Source: an uncultured Bacilli bacterium (GTDB lineage: Bacteria > Bacillota_I > Bacilli_A > RF39 > UBA660). From it: DNA of 29,885 bases. Below are positions 21,902-29,079 of this stretch, piece by piece. Below the pieces are notes generated by a model that worked only from the letters and a program-made list of their open reading frames with translations, ran no database searches and was not told the DNA's origin. The translations under genes and the position numbers were made by a program. The DNA lies in the NCBI GenBank assembly GCA_947591175.1, contig CANQDB010000004.1, positions 1 to 29,885 on the forward strand, given 5' to 3'. Position 1 is the first letter of the stretch; each line of letters begins with the position of its first letter.

Positions 21902-22270
21902 TTATAGCACTTCTTTAGCCAAAGATACTATTTTCATATAGTCTGCATCACGAAGTTCACGTGCTACAGGTCCGAAGATACGAGTTCCAACTGGACTCTT
22001 ATCGTCTCTTATGATAACGCATGCATTGTCATCGAACTTAATGTAACTACCGTCTTCACGTTTAATACCTTGAACGCTTCTTACAATAACGGCTTTTACC
22101 ACTTTTCCTTTTTTAACTGTTCCATTAGGTGTGGCTTTCTTAACTGTTCCAACGACAACATCACCGATGTTACCATATTTTCTTTTGCTACCACCTAGGA
22201 CACGAACAACTAAGAGTTCTTTAGCCCCAGAGTTATCAGCTACTTTTAAACGGCTTTCTGTCTGTAACAT
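21902..22270 (-). CDS. rplN: 50S ribosomal protein L14
   Basis: L14 forms intersubunit bridges and is the docking site of silencing factor RsfS. The protein has 122 residues, exactly the usual length, with TESRLKVADNSGAKELLVVRVLGGS, KKGKVVKAVIVRS, and FDDNACVIIRDDKSPVGTRIFGPVARELR. AGGAGG lies in front of the ATG. No unusual features. Confidence 0.98.
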   Translation of the reverse strand: MLQTESRLKVADNSGAKELLVVRVLGGSKRKYGNIGDVVVGTVKKATPNGTVKKGKVVKAVIVRSVQGIKREDGSYIKFDDNACVIIRDDKSPVGTRIFGPVARELRDADYMKIVSLAKEVL

Positions 22271-22291
22271 AATTTATCCTCCTTCACCTAA

Positions 22292-22552
22292 TTAGATAAT
22301 AACTGCTTCTTTGACAATTTCGGCTACATAGAAATGTTTCGTCTTTGAAATTGGTTTAGTTTCAACGATACGAACAACATCTCCAGTTTTGGCTTTATTC
22401 GTTTCGTCATGTGCAGCATATTTCTTTGAATAACGTACACGTTTACCATATTTAGGATCTTTTTTATAAGTTTCAACTAAAACGGTAACGGTTTTGTTTC
22501 CTTTATCACTTACAACCTTTCCAACAAGGTTACGTGCTTCTCTTTTTTCCAT
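22292..22552 (-). CDS. rpsQ: 30S ribosomal protein S17
   Basis: S17 is a small-subunit OB-fold protein, 86 residues. It shows NLVGKVVSDKGNKTVTVLVETYKKDPKYGKRVRYSKKYAAHDE, and GDVVRIVETKPISKTKHFYVAEIV. AGGAGGGG lies before the ATG. It is 10 bases after rpmC, in the usual order rpmC-rpsQ-rplN. Confidence 0.98.
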   Translation of the reverse strand: MEKREARNLVGKVVSDKGNKTVTVLVETYKKDPKYGKRVRYSKKYAAHDETNKAKTGDVVRIVETKPISKTKHFYVAEIVKEAVII

Positions 22553-22562
22553 TTTGCCCCTC

Positions 22563-22760
22563 CTACTTTTCGTTTAACTCACGTTCGCGAAGAACTGTTT
22601 TCATTCTTGCGACTGTGTGTCTTAACTCTCTTATTCTTGAAGGTTTTTCTAGATTACCCGTTGCTTGTTGGAAACGCAAATTGAATAATTCTTCTTTTGA
22701 TTCTTTCAACTTTTGTTTGATTTCTTCAGTGGTTAGTTCTCTAATTTCATTAACCTTCAT
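22563..22760 (-). CDS. rpmC: 50S ribosomal protein L29
   Basis: L29 sits near the nascent-chain exit tunnel. The protein has 65 residues: MKVNEIRELTTEEIKQKL, then ELFNLRFQQATGNLEKPSRIRELRHTVARMKTVLRE. The open frame reaches 22829, but ATG 22760 gives the family start and has GGTGG seven bases before it. It overlaps the end of rplP by 11 bases in another frame, so translation is probably coupled. Confidence 0.97.
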   Translation of the reverse strand: MKVNEIRELTTEEIKQKLKESKEELFNLRFQQATGNLEKPSRIRELRHTVARMKTVLRERELNEK

Positions 22761-23187
22761 TTTTTTCACCACCATTTTCAGATTCTCTTGAGATAAACTT
22801 TGTTTGAATTGGTAGTTTGTGTGCAGCAAGTCTTAATGCTTCACGAGCGGTTGCTTCATCGACATCCGCAATTTCAAACAAAATTTTTCCTTCTTTGACA
22901 ACAGCAACCCAAGCTTCAACGTTACCTTTACCTTTACCTTGACGAGTACCTACTGGCTTTTTGGTAATTGGCATGTGAGGGAAAATATTGATCCAAACTT
23001 TTCCTCCACGTTTCATGTAACGAGTCATGGCTACACGGGCTGCTTCGATTTGATTGGCTGTGATCCAGGCACCTTCTTTAGCTACTAGACCAAAGTCACC
23101 TTTATCTAATTTCGTATTTCCTTTCGAATGACCTTCATAAGGCAAACGATGAACACGACGATATTTTGTTCTCGATGGTAATAACAT
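22750..23187 (-). CDS. rplP: 50S ribosomal protein L16
   Basis: L16 organises the A-site region of the large subunit. The protein has 145 residues: MLLPSRTKYRRVHRLPYEGHSKGNT, GAWITANQIEAARVAMTRYMKRGGKVWINIFPHMPITKKP, and RQGKGKGNVEAWVAVVKEGKILFEI. The start overlaps the end of rpsC region closely (two bases apart), and the end overlaps rpmC. The C-terminus is slightly acidic and extended (SRESENGGEKNEG). Confidence 0.98.
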   Translation of the reverse strand: MLLPSRTKYRRVHRLPYEGHSKGNTKLDKGDFGLVAKEGAWITANQIEAARVAMTRYMKRGGKVWINIFPHMPITKKPVGTRQGKGKGNVEAWVAVVKEGKILFEIADVDEATAREALRLAAHKLPIQTKFISRESENGGEKNEG

Positions 23188-23188
23188 C

Positions 23189-23842
23189 TTAATTACCTCC
23201 TTTAGCCTTTTTACTTGGAAGAATTTCTCCTTTGTAAATCCATACCTTTACACCAATTTTTCCGTATGTAGTATCAGCTTCACTCGTTGCATAATCGATG
23301 TCAGCTCTTAAAGTATGTAATGGAGTGGTTCCTTCAGAATATCCTTCACTACGGGCAATGTCAGCTCCGTTTAATCTTCCAGATACGACAGTTTTAATTC
23401 CTTTAGCGCCAGCCTTCATAGCATTACGAATTGCACGTTTTTGTGCCATTCTGAAAGATGCTCTATTTTCGATTTGATTAGCAATCGAATCAGCAACTAT
23501 CTGTGCGTTTAAATCTGGTTTCTTAATATCGACAATCGAAATTTGAATGTCTTCTGCAACTTCTTTGCCGATACGTTTCTTTAATTTTTCGATTTCTTCA
23601 CCACCACGGCCAATGATAATTCCTGGCTTAGATGTATGAACGATTACTTCCGTTCTATTGTTGTTTCTTTCAATTTCAACTTTGGCAATTCCCGCGTCTT
23701 TCATGTTTTTAGTAAAGAAGTCACGAATTTTAACATCATTGTTTAAATACTTTTTGAAATCTTTTTTGCCAGCATACCAACGAGATTCCCAAGTTTTATT
23801 GATTCCGAGTCGCATTCCATTCGGATTAACTTTTTGACCCAT
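23189..23842 (-). CDS. rpsC: 30S ribosomal protein S3
   Basis: S3 lies at the mRNA entry site. The protein has 217 residues with the KH domain (VHTSKPGIIIGRGGEEIEKLKK) and the C-terminal domain (AGAKGIKTVVSGRLNGADIARSE, TPLHTLRADIDYA, YGKIGVKVWIYKGEILP). AGGAGG is placed before the ATG. It is between rplV and rplP, as usual. Confidence 0.98.
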   Translation of the reverse strand: MGQKVNPNGMRLGINKTWESRWYAGKKDFKKYLNNDVKIRDFFTKNMKDAGIAKVEIERNNNRTEVIVHTSKPGIIIGRGGEEIEKLKKRIGKEVAEDIQISIVDIKKPDLNAQIVADSIANQIENRASFRMAQKRAIRNAMKAGAKGIKTVVSGRLNGADIARSEGYSEGTTPLHTLRADIDYATSEADTTYGKIGVKVWIYKGEILPSKKAKGGN

Positions 23843-23856
23843 CTTTTGTTCCTCCT

Positions 23857-24192
23857 TTAGTCTCTACTAGCAACCGTAATAACGATGTGACTAGTTCTCT
23901 TATCTTTATGTCCAATACGTCCACGGGAATCGAACATTCCTCTTTTCATTACTGGACCTGCGTCTACTCTTGCTTCTTTAACGTAGAGTGCATTTTCATC
24001 TGCTCCATTATTGTTAACGGCATTAGCAGTAGCAGAATCTAACACTTTCTTAACAAGACGCGTTGGTTTTTTGTTCATATTGTTTAAAATAACTTTAGCT
24101 TCACTTACATTTTTTCCACGAATTAAATCCACGACAAGGCGGGCTTTAATAGGTGAAATACGAAGTGTTTTAGCAATTGCTCTTGCTTCCAT
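23857..24192 (-). CDS. rplV: 50S ribosomal protein L22
   Basis: L22 lines the exit tunnel; its loop is a known macrolide-resistance site. The protein has 111 residues: ARAIAKTLRISPIKARLVVDLIRGK, and the beta-hairpin (EARVDAGPVMKRGMFDSRGR) with no visible duplication or deletion. ATG 24192 is eight bases after AGGAGG; ATG 24198, two codons upstream, is only two bases from it and is rejected. Between rpsS and rpsC. Confidence 0.97.
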   Translation of the reverse strand: MEARAIAKTLRISPIKARLVVDLIRGKNVSEAKVILNNMNKKPTRLVKKVLDSATANAVNNNGADENALYVKEARVDAGPVMKRGMFDSRGRIGHKDKRTSHIVITVASRD

Positions 24193-24211
24193 TTTCATTT
24201 CCTCCTAATTT

Positions 24212-24478
24212 TTAAGCTTTATTTTCGCCATGTCCACCAAATTTACGGGTTAATGCAAATTCACCTAATTTGTGTCCAACCATATCTTCTGTTACATAAA
24301 CCGGAATAAATTCTTTTCCGTTATGTACGGCGAATGTATGTCCGATAAAGTCAGGATAGATGGTTGAGCGACGTGACCATGTTTTAATAACTTCTTTTTT
24401 ACCTGATTTGTTTAACTCTTTTACCTTATTTAATAAACGGTCAAATACATAAGGTTTCTTTTTTAAACTTCTAGCCAT
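24212..24478 (-). CDS. rpsS: 30S ribosomal protein S19
   Basis: S19 of the small-subunit head, 88 residues. It starts MARSLKKKPYVFDRLLNKV and shows VIKTWSRRSTIYPDFIGHTFAVHNGKEFIPVYVTEDMVGHKLGEF-type core and ALTRKFGGHGENKA at the end. The ribosome-binding site (AAAGGATG, ten bases off) is weaker than those of its neighbours. Between rplB and rplV. Confidence 0.98.
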   Translation of the reverse strand: MARSLKKKPYVFDRLLNKVKELNKSGKKEVIKTWSRRSTIYPDFIGHTFAVHNGKEFIPVYVTEDMVGHKLGEFALTRKFGGHGENKA

Positions 24479-24494
24479 GTTTCTTCATCCTTTC

Positions 24495-25325
24495 CTATTT
24501 ACTATTTCTACGACGTACGATAAATTTATCAGACATCTTGTTATTACGTGTCTTATATCCAAGTGCAGGTTTACCCCAAGGAGTAACCGGTGTCTTACGT
24601 CCAACTGGTGCACGTCCTTCTCCACCACCATGTGGGTGGTCGTTAGGGTTCATAACTGATCCACGAACTGTAGGACGAATACCCATATGACGAACGCGAC
24701 CTGCTTTACCGATGTTTACTAGTTCGTAATCTTCATTACCAACTTCACCAACGGTTGCCATACAAGTTCCTAATACTTTTCTTTGTTCTCCTGATGAAAG
24801 ACGAACCATTACATAGTTTCCTTCTCTTCCTAAGATTTGAGCGGAAGTTCCAGCACTTCTTGCAAGTTCTCCTCCTTTACCAGGACGAAGTTCGATATTG
24901 TGGATAACGGTACCAACTGGAATATTCATGATTGGTAGAGCATTTCCTACTTTAATGTCTACGTTTTCACCGCTTACGATAACATCTCCAACATTTAAGT
25001 TCTTAGGAGCTAAGATGTATCTCTTTTCACCATCGCGATAGTTGATTAAAGCGATATTAGCAGTTCTATTTGGATCGTACTCGATACTTGCTACTTTTCC
25101 GGGGATATCTTTCTTATTACGTTTGAAATCGATAAGACGATATTTACGTTTAACAGCTCCCCCTTGATGTCTTACCGTAATTCTTCCTTGATTGTTACGT
25201 CCAGCATTTTTCTTGCGTGTTTCAGTAAGACTTTTTTCAGGTTTTTTCTTTGTTAGATCAGAATAATCTAAAACAGTCATTCCTCTTTGACCAGGAGTAT
25301 TTGGTTTCTTTACTATAATTGCCAT
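24495..25325 (-). CDS. rplB: 50S ribosomal protein L2
   Basis: L2 is needed for subunit joining and peptidyl transfer. The protein has 276 residues. It shows GRNNQGRITVRHQGGAVKR, the first domain with IEYDPNRTANIALINY, and the catalytic-centre loop GSVMNPNDHPHGGGEGRAP with its conserved histidine, ending in KFIVRRR. GGAGGG lies ahead of the ATG. It is between rplW and rpsS. Confidence 0.98.
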   Translation of the reverse strand: MAIIVKKPNTPGQRGMTVLDYSDLTKKKPEKSLTETRKKNAGRNNQGRITVRHQGGAVKRKYRLIDFKRNKKDIPGKVASIEYDPNRTANIALINYRDGEKRYILAPKNLNVGDVIVSGENVDIKVGNALPIMNIPVGTVIHNIELRPGKGGELARSAGTSAQILGREGNYVMVRLSSGEQRKVLGTCMATVGEVGNEDYELVNIGKAGRVRHMGIRPTVRGSVMNPNDHPHGGGEGRAPVGRKTPVTPWGKPALGYKTRNNKMSDKFIVRRRNSK

Positions 25326-25339
25326 ATTTAACCCTCCTT

Positions 25340-25621
25340 CTATAGATCAATAGATTGTCCGTCAACTAAGGTAACGATCGCTTTCTTTGTGCGATTCGTT
25401 AAGCCAGTGTAACGTCCAACTCTCTTTTTCTTTGGTTTTACGTTAATAGTGCGAACACTTTTAACTTTAACCTTGAATAATTTTTCAACAGCAGCTTTGA
25501 TTTCTGTTTTGTTTGCTCTAACATCTACTTTAAAGGTATATGTTCCGTTGTTTTGAACGGCAGCACCACTTTTTTCAGTGATTACTGGTGCTTTGATAAT
25601 CTCTAAGTACTTAGTATCCAT
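25340..25621 (-). CDS. rplW: 50S ribosomal protein L23
   Basis: L23 sits at the tunnel exit and docks trigger factor and SRP. The protein has 93 residues: IIKAPVITEKSGAAVQNNGTYTFKVDVRANKTEIKAAVEKLF, then VKSVRTINVKPKKKRVGRYTG. The start overlaps the rplD stop by one base (TAATG), with GGAGG nine bases upstream inside rplD. Confidence 0.98.
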   Translation of the reverse strand: MDTKYLEIIKAPVITEKSGAAVQNNGTYTFKVDVRANKTEIKAAVEKLFKVKVKSVRTINVKPKKKRVGRYTGLTNRTKKAIVTLVDGQSIDL

Positions 25622-26247
25622 TATTTAAGCACCTCCTCAACTTGTTTAAGTGCTTCTTCAGTTATAACTAAGTAGTCGCAAGCAACTAAGTCAAGTGAAT
25701 TGATTTCACTAGGTTCCATAAGCATTACGTTTTGTAAGTTACGAGTGGCAAGAAGTACTTGTTCATCCATTTCGGAAACGACAATTAAGTCTTTCTTGTC
25801 TTCGATTTTTAAGTTCTTTAAGATGGCTACAACATCTTTAGTTTTAACTGATTTTAATTTTAATTCGTCTAAGACGATAAGTCTTTTTTCATTAGCAATA
25901 GTCGTAAGGGCAGTCTTTAAAGCAAGACGATGTTCTTTACGATTTTGCCTTTTACTATAATCTCTTGGTACGGGAGTTCCATATCTTCCTCCACCTACCC
26001 ATTGAACAGCACGGATTGATCCTTGACGAGCATTACCAGTTCCTTTTTGACGCCATGGTTTTCTTCCTCCGCCGCTAACTTCACTTCTATTTTTTGTACT
26101 ATGGGTTCCTTGTCTTAACGATGCTCTTGCTAAGATAACGGCATCGTATAAAACTTTATCATTCGGTTCGATTCCGAATACGGTTTCTTCTAATTTAATA
26201 TCTTTGAGTTCTTCACACTTCGTGTTTAAAAGTTTTACCTTTTCCAT
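25621..26247 (-). CDS. rplD: 50S ribosomal protein L4
   Basis: L4 extends a loop into the exit tunnel and, in some bacteria, represses its own operon by binding the S10 leader. The protein has 208 residues with the tunnel loop (RQGTHSTKNRSEVSGGGRKPWRQKGTGNARQGS) and VQWVGGGRYGTPVPRDYSKRQNRKEHRLALKTAL. AGGAGG precedes the ATG. The leader at 27422 is a candidate target for such control. Confidence 0.98.
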   Translation of the reverse strand: MEKVKLLNTKCEELKDIKLEETVFGIEPNDKVLYDAVILARASLRQGTHSTKNRSEVSGGGRKPWRQKGTGNARQGSIRAVQWVGGGRYGTPVPRDYSKRQNRKEHRLALKTALTTIANEKRLIVLDELKLKSVKTKDVVAILKNLKIEDKKDLIVVSEMDEQVLLATRNLQNVMLMEPSEINSLDLVACDYLVITEEALKQVEEVLK

Positions 26248-26286
26248 TATTATTTCCTCCTTTCATCACAATTCCGTTATAGTTTG

Positions 26287-27087
26287 TTATTCCGTCACTT
26301 CTTGTGATGATTCTTCTTGTGCTTCGCTAGGTGCATCTTCTATAGTTTCGGTAGTCTCTTCTACTTCTTCAGTTACTTCTTCCGTAACTTCTTCGCTTGC
26401 TTCTTCATTTGCTGGAGTTTCAACTTCGTAAACCATTAATTCATCAACTGGCTTTACGACATCTTTGTTCTTAACAGCTGTACGGATGATTACTAAAGAT
26501 TTCTTTGGACCTGGAACATTACCTTTAATTAAGATAACGTTGTTCTCTAAGTCGACAGACACTACTTGTAAATTTTGAACCGTTCTTGCTTGATTACCCA
26601 TATGTCCTGGTAAATTTTTACCTTTTAATACGTGCATTGGTAATAGGGTACCCATTGATCCAACACCTCTATGGTATTGTGAACCGTGTCCCATTGGACC
26701 TCTCGTTTGATTCCAACGTTTGATAACACCTTGGTAACCTTTACCTTTACTAGTTCCAGTTACATCGACCATTTCTCCTTCTTTGAAGACGCTGGCATCT
26801 AGGACTTGGCCTAGCGTGTAATCATTTACGTTTACTCCCCTAATTTCTCTTAAGAAGCGCTTAGGTTCTGTATTCGCTTTCTTTGTATGGCCCATCTTTG
26901 GTTTGTTGCTTAAGCTTTCTCTTACTGTATCAGTTCCTAATTGGATAGCTTCGTAACCATCTGTTTCCATCGTTTTAATTTGGGTAACGACGTTAGGTTC
27001 AACTTCGATAACAGTAACAGGAATTAATTTACCATTCTTAGCAAAAACTTGAGTCATTCCTATTTTTTTACCTAAGATTCCTTTCAT
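26287..27087 (-). CDS. rplC: 50S ribosomal protein L3 with acidic C-terminal tail
   Basis: L3 reaches the peptidyl-transferase centre. The core (MKGILGKKIGMTQVF, TGTSKGKGYQGVIKRWNQTRGPMGHGSQYHRG, GKNLPGHMGNQ) is normal and ends near residue 206 (LVIIRTAV). The total length of 266 exceeds the usual 205-215: residues 225-266 are a tail made almost wholly of Glu, Thr, Val, Ser and Ala (ASEEVTEEVTEEVEE then TTETIEDAPSEAQEE). It ends in a proper stop codon, so it is not a frameshift. AGGAGG lies before the ATG. Confidence 0.97.
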   Translation of the reverse strand: MKGILGKKIGMTQVFAKNGKLIPVTVIEVEPNVVTQIKTMETDGYEAIQLGTDTVRESLSNKPKMGHTKKANTEPKRFLREIRGVNVNDYTLGQVLDASVFKEGEMVDVTGTSKGKGYQGVIKRWNQTRGPMGHGSQYHRGVGSMGTLLPMHVLKGKNLPGHMGNQARTVQNLQVVSVDLENNVILIKGNVPGPKKSLVIIRTAVKNKDVVKPVDELMVYEVETPANEEASEEVTEEVTEEVEETTETIEDAPSEAQEESSQEVTE

Positions 27088-27112
27088 TTTCTTTTCCTCC
27101 TAATAATTTTTC

Positions 27113-27421
27113 TTATAGTTTGATTTCAATATCAACACCGCTTGGTAAATCCAAATGAGTTAAAGCCTCAATTGTTTCCTTGCTTGGATTTTTGATATCA
27201 ATAAGTCTCTTGTGTGTACGCATTTCGAATTGTTCACGTGAATCTTTGTCTTTGTGTACAGCTCTTAAAATCGTATATTTTTCGATTTCAGTTGGAAGCG
27301 GTACTGGACCACTGATCTCTCCTCCTGATCTTTTAACAGTTTCTACGATTTTTGTTGCGGCATTATCTAACATTCCGTGTTCATAACTCTTTAATCTGAT
27401 ACGGACTTTTTCTTTTGACAT
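27113..27421 (-). CDS. rpsJ: 30S ribosomal protein S10
   Basis: S10 of the small-subunit head, also NusE of the antitermination complex, 102 residues. It shows VRIRLKSYEHGMLDNAATKIVETVKRSGGEISGPVPLPT-type core and RTHKRLIDIKNPSKETIEALTHLDLPSGVDIEIKL at the end. GGGAGG lies seven bases before the ATG. It is the first gene of the superoperon, behind a strong promoter and a leader of about 115 nt. Confidence 0.98.
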   Translation of the reverse strand: MSKEKVRIRLKSYEHGMLDNAATKIVETVKRSGGEISGPVPLPTEIEKYTILRAVHKDKDSREQFEMRTHKRLIDIKNPSKETIEALTHLDLPSGVDIEIKL

Positions 27422-27537
27422 TTTAAATCCTCCCTTCGCCTATATCTAGTATAGACTTGCTCCGTGTGAATAACCCGATACATTCGAACAACTTATCCTG
27501 GCGTATCGACAACCTCCCACATCTAAGCAGCCACACG
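27422..27537 (-). promoter_or_regulatory. Structured 5' leader of the S10-spc-alpha superoperon
   Basis: The leader contains nested stems: an outer CGTGTG/CACACG (arms 27532-27537 and 27463-27468) enclosing CGATAC/GTATCG (27503-27508 and 27476-27481). A separate small hairpin CTATA/TATAG (27450-27454 and 27440-27444) lies just ahead of the GGGAGG site. No terminator-like T-run follows, so control at translation is more likely than attenuation. Feedback by L4 or another product is an inference from other bacteria. Confidence 0.5.
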
Positions 27538-27543
27538 AAATTG

Positions 27544-27573
27544 ATTATAACATAGGTTTTTCTTATTTGACAA
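27544..27573 (-). promoter_or_regulatory. Sigma-A promoter of the ribosomal superoperon
   Basis: TTGTCA (27568-27573), an 18-base spacer and TATAAT (27544-27549) with TG before the -10. AT-rich A- and T-runs upstream could act as an UP element. Confidence 0.85.
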
Positions 27574-27619
27574 GTCTTTTTTTGTTATTTTTTTGAGAAA
27601 TTTTTCGGCTAGTTGACAT

Positions 27620-27647
27620 AGAAAAAAGCAAGGAGTGTTCCTCGCTT
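27620..27647 (-). terminator. Terminator after the 211-residue unknown gene
   Basis: A stem AAGCGAGGA/TCCTTGCTT with one G-T pair (arms 27639-27647 and 27626-27634), loop of four, then a run of six T. The 5' arm overlaps the stop codon of the gene. Confidence 0.85.
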
Positions 27648-28281
27648 AAATTTTTCCACGTCTATTTTTAATGTAAGTTTTACCTTTTTCAGTTACTTCA
27701 AAGATTTCAAGTGGGTTTTTGGTGTTAAGGTTCTTCATAGGACGAACTCTTAAATATCTATTTTGACAAAGGTATTCCCTAGTTCTTCTAATACTACTTG
27801 CTTCTAAAACATCCATCTTTTGTTGATCAGTTATAGGATAACCATGATCTGGATAAAGTTCTGGATATAAGAAATCTTTTCCAGTCATGCATTGCATAGT
27901 TACAAGAGCTTTATGATATTCTTTGCTAAATGTTGAAACTAAACTTCCCGGTTCAGCCTCTGCAACTTGGGCTAGAATCTCCGCTCTTAAGGCCCTAAGA
28001 TACTTTTTACGTTCGTTTTTTTCAAAAGCGATAACTTGCTTGTAGAACTCCATGAGTCCTTGATATTCTGAAACATAATCTCGCCAAATGTTCCTATCAA
28101 GATTACAGTTTGCTGGGGCTTTAGCAAGAACTTCTTGTTCTTGAAGGTATATTGGGCTTTCTTGCCAAGCAACTTCCTCAGTTAGAATGTCAAAGGCTTC
28201 TTGAACTTTAGGAGGCATAGCCATTTGATTAAGTTCAGCAAGTGCATCCATTACTTTTGGGGATAATTGTTGTGACATCAT
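27646..28281 (-). CDS. Hypothetical protein, 211 residues, paralogous to the gene at 7780
   Basis: No family recognised. The N-terminal two thirds are helical; about residues 140-211 look like a winged-helix: MTGKDFLYPELYPDHGYPI, then QQKMDVLEASSIRRTREYLCQNRYLRV, then FEVTEKGKTYIKNRRGK. The closing strand EVTEKGKTYI is typical of the wing in winged-helix DNA-binding folds, but no family is claimed. Landmarks match the 224-residue protein at 7780 in the same order. Two adjacent ATGs both suit the AGGAGG site (28281 or 28278). It is the second gene of a unit with the membrane coiled-coil gene. Confidence 0.72.
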   Translation of the reverse strand: MMSQQLSPKVMDALAELNQMAMPPKVQEAFDILTEEVAWQESPIYLQEQEVLAKAPANCNLDRNIWRDYVSEYQGLMEFYKQVIAFEKNERKKYLRALRAEILAQVAEAEPGSLVSTFSKEYHKALVTMQCMTGKDFLYPELYPDHGYPITDQQKMDVLEASSIRRTREYLCQNRYLRVRPMKNLNTKNPLEIFEVTEKGKTYIKNRRGKI

Positions 28282-28296
28282 TTCATCCTCCTTATG

Positions 28297-29025
28297 TTAT
28301 CTACTAGGATATAGCTTTACGCGTACTTTAGGTGTTTGTCTTGGGGTTGGATTGATTTGACTAGGAACAACTTTAGGAGATTCTTCCTTGGCCAAAGTTT
28401 CGACATCTGGAATATCCATAGTGGCATGTAATCTTTCAAGGGCTTTTTCATACATAATACGATAGGCATTAGAAAGTAATTGATATTCATTTCTTTTGGC
28501 ATCAAGTTGTTTTTTTACCTCATCTCTTGCTTGGGCTTTCTCAATATTGGTTTTATCTATTTCTTGTTGCATTTCACCAATATGATCGACCATTTCTCTA
28601 CCTTTTGTTCCTTTTAATTGATTATCTTTCTTAGATAAGTGCGATATAGTACTAAAAATAGGAACAGTCAAGAAAGATGCTACTGCTACTACAGTACTAC
28701 ACAAAGAAATACCGCCTAAAAAGGCATCTGTAGCATAGATTGCAAAATTTTGTTCAAGGAATGTAAAAATACTGTCTTGGAAGAGATTTACTCCCAATGA
28801 AATAGTCGTTGCTATAAGTGCAATAATTGTCATTGCAATAGCCCATTTACTCATTCGTTTGAATTTTATTAAACGATCGATATCGTTTCCATAGTTGTCC
28901 TTTTCATCTTCTTTTTTCTGATTGTAATCTTTTAAATCTTTATCTAATAATTGTAACTTTCTTTCTAAAGCGGTGATATCCCTTTTATATTGTTCGGTAC
29001 GATTAATATAGTCTTGGTAAGTCAT
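28297..29025 (-). CDS. Membrane protein with flanking coiled coils, unknown function
   Basis: A 242-residue protein: an N-terminal coiled coil (about 5-55, rich in Lys, Glu, Asp), two or three membrane helices (about 60-85, WAIAMTIIALIATTISLGV; and 95-125, AFLGGISLCSTVVAVASFL), a second coiled coil (about 145-190), and a basic Pro-rich end (NPTPRQTPKVRVKLYPSR). Both coiled coils should lie on the same side, probably in the cytoplasm. The open frame reaches 29196, but ATG 29025 has AAAGGAGGAG eight bases upstream and follows a clear promoter. No homolog recognised. It heads a two-gene unit with the 211-residue unknown. Confidence 0.75.
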   Translation of the reverse strand: MTYQDYINRTEQYKRDITALERKLQLLDKDLKDYNQKKEDEKDNYGNDIDRLIKFKRMSKWAIAMTIIALIATTISLGVNLFQDSIFTFLEQNFAIYATDAFLGGISLCSTVVAVASFLTVPIFSTISHLSKKDNQLKGTKGREMVDHIGEMQQEIDKTNIEKAQARDEVKKQLDAKRNEYQLLSNAYRIMYEKALERLHATMDIPDVETLAKEESPKVVPSQINPTPRQTPKVRVKLYPSR

Positions 29026-29050
29026 GCCAACTCCTCCTTTGTGGCTTACT

Positions 29051-29079
29051 ATAATATTACAAAAGGCTTTATTTGTCAA
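29051..29079 (-). promoter_or_regulatory. Sigma-A promoter of the coiled-coil membrane gene unit
   Basis: A perfect TTGACA (29074-29079), a 17-base spacer and TATTAT (29051-29056). The -35 is inside the last codons of the polymerase gene (its stop TAA follows at once). Confidence 0.85.

Noticed and set aside
24899..24907. Single DnaA-box-like TGTGGATAA in rplB
   Set aside because: No inverted partner lies at the seven-base spacing; a lone 9-mer in AT-rich DNA inside a conserved gene is not meaningful.
27485..27514. Nine-codon leader ORF (ATG to TAA) in the rpsJ leader
   Set aside because: No ribosome-binding site lies ahead of it and it overlaps the predicted stems; probably chance.
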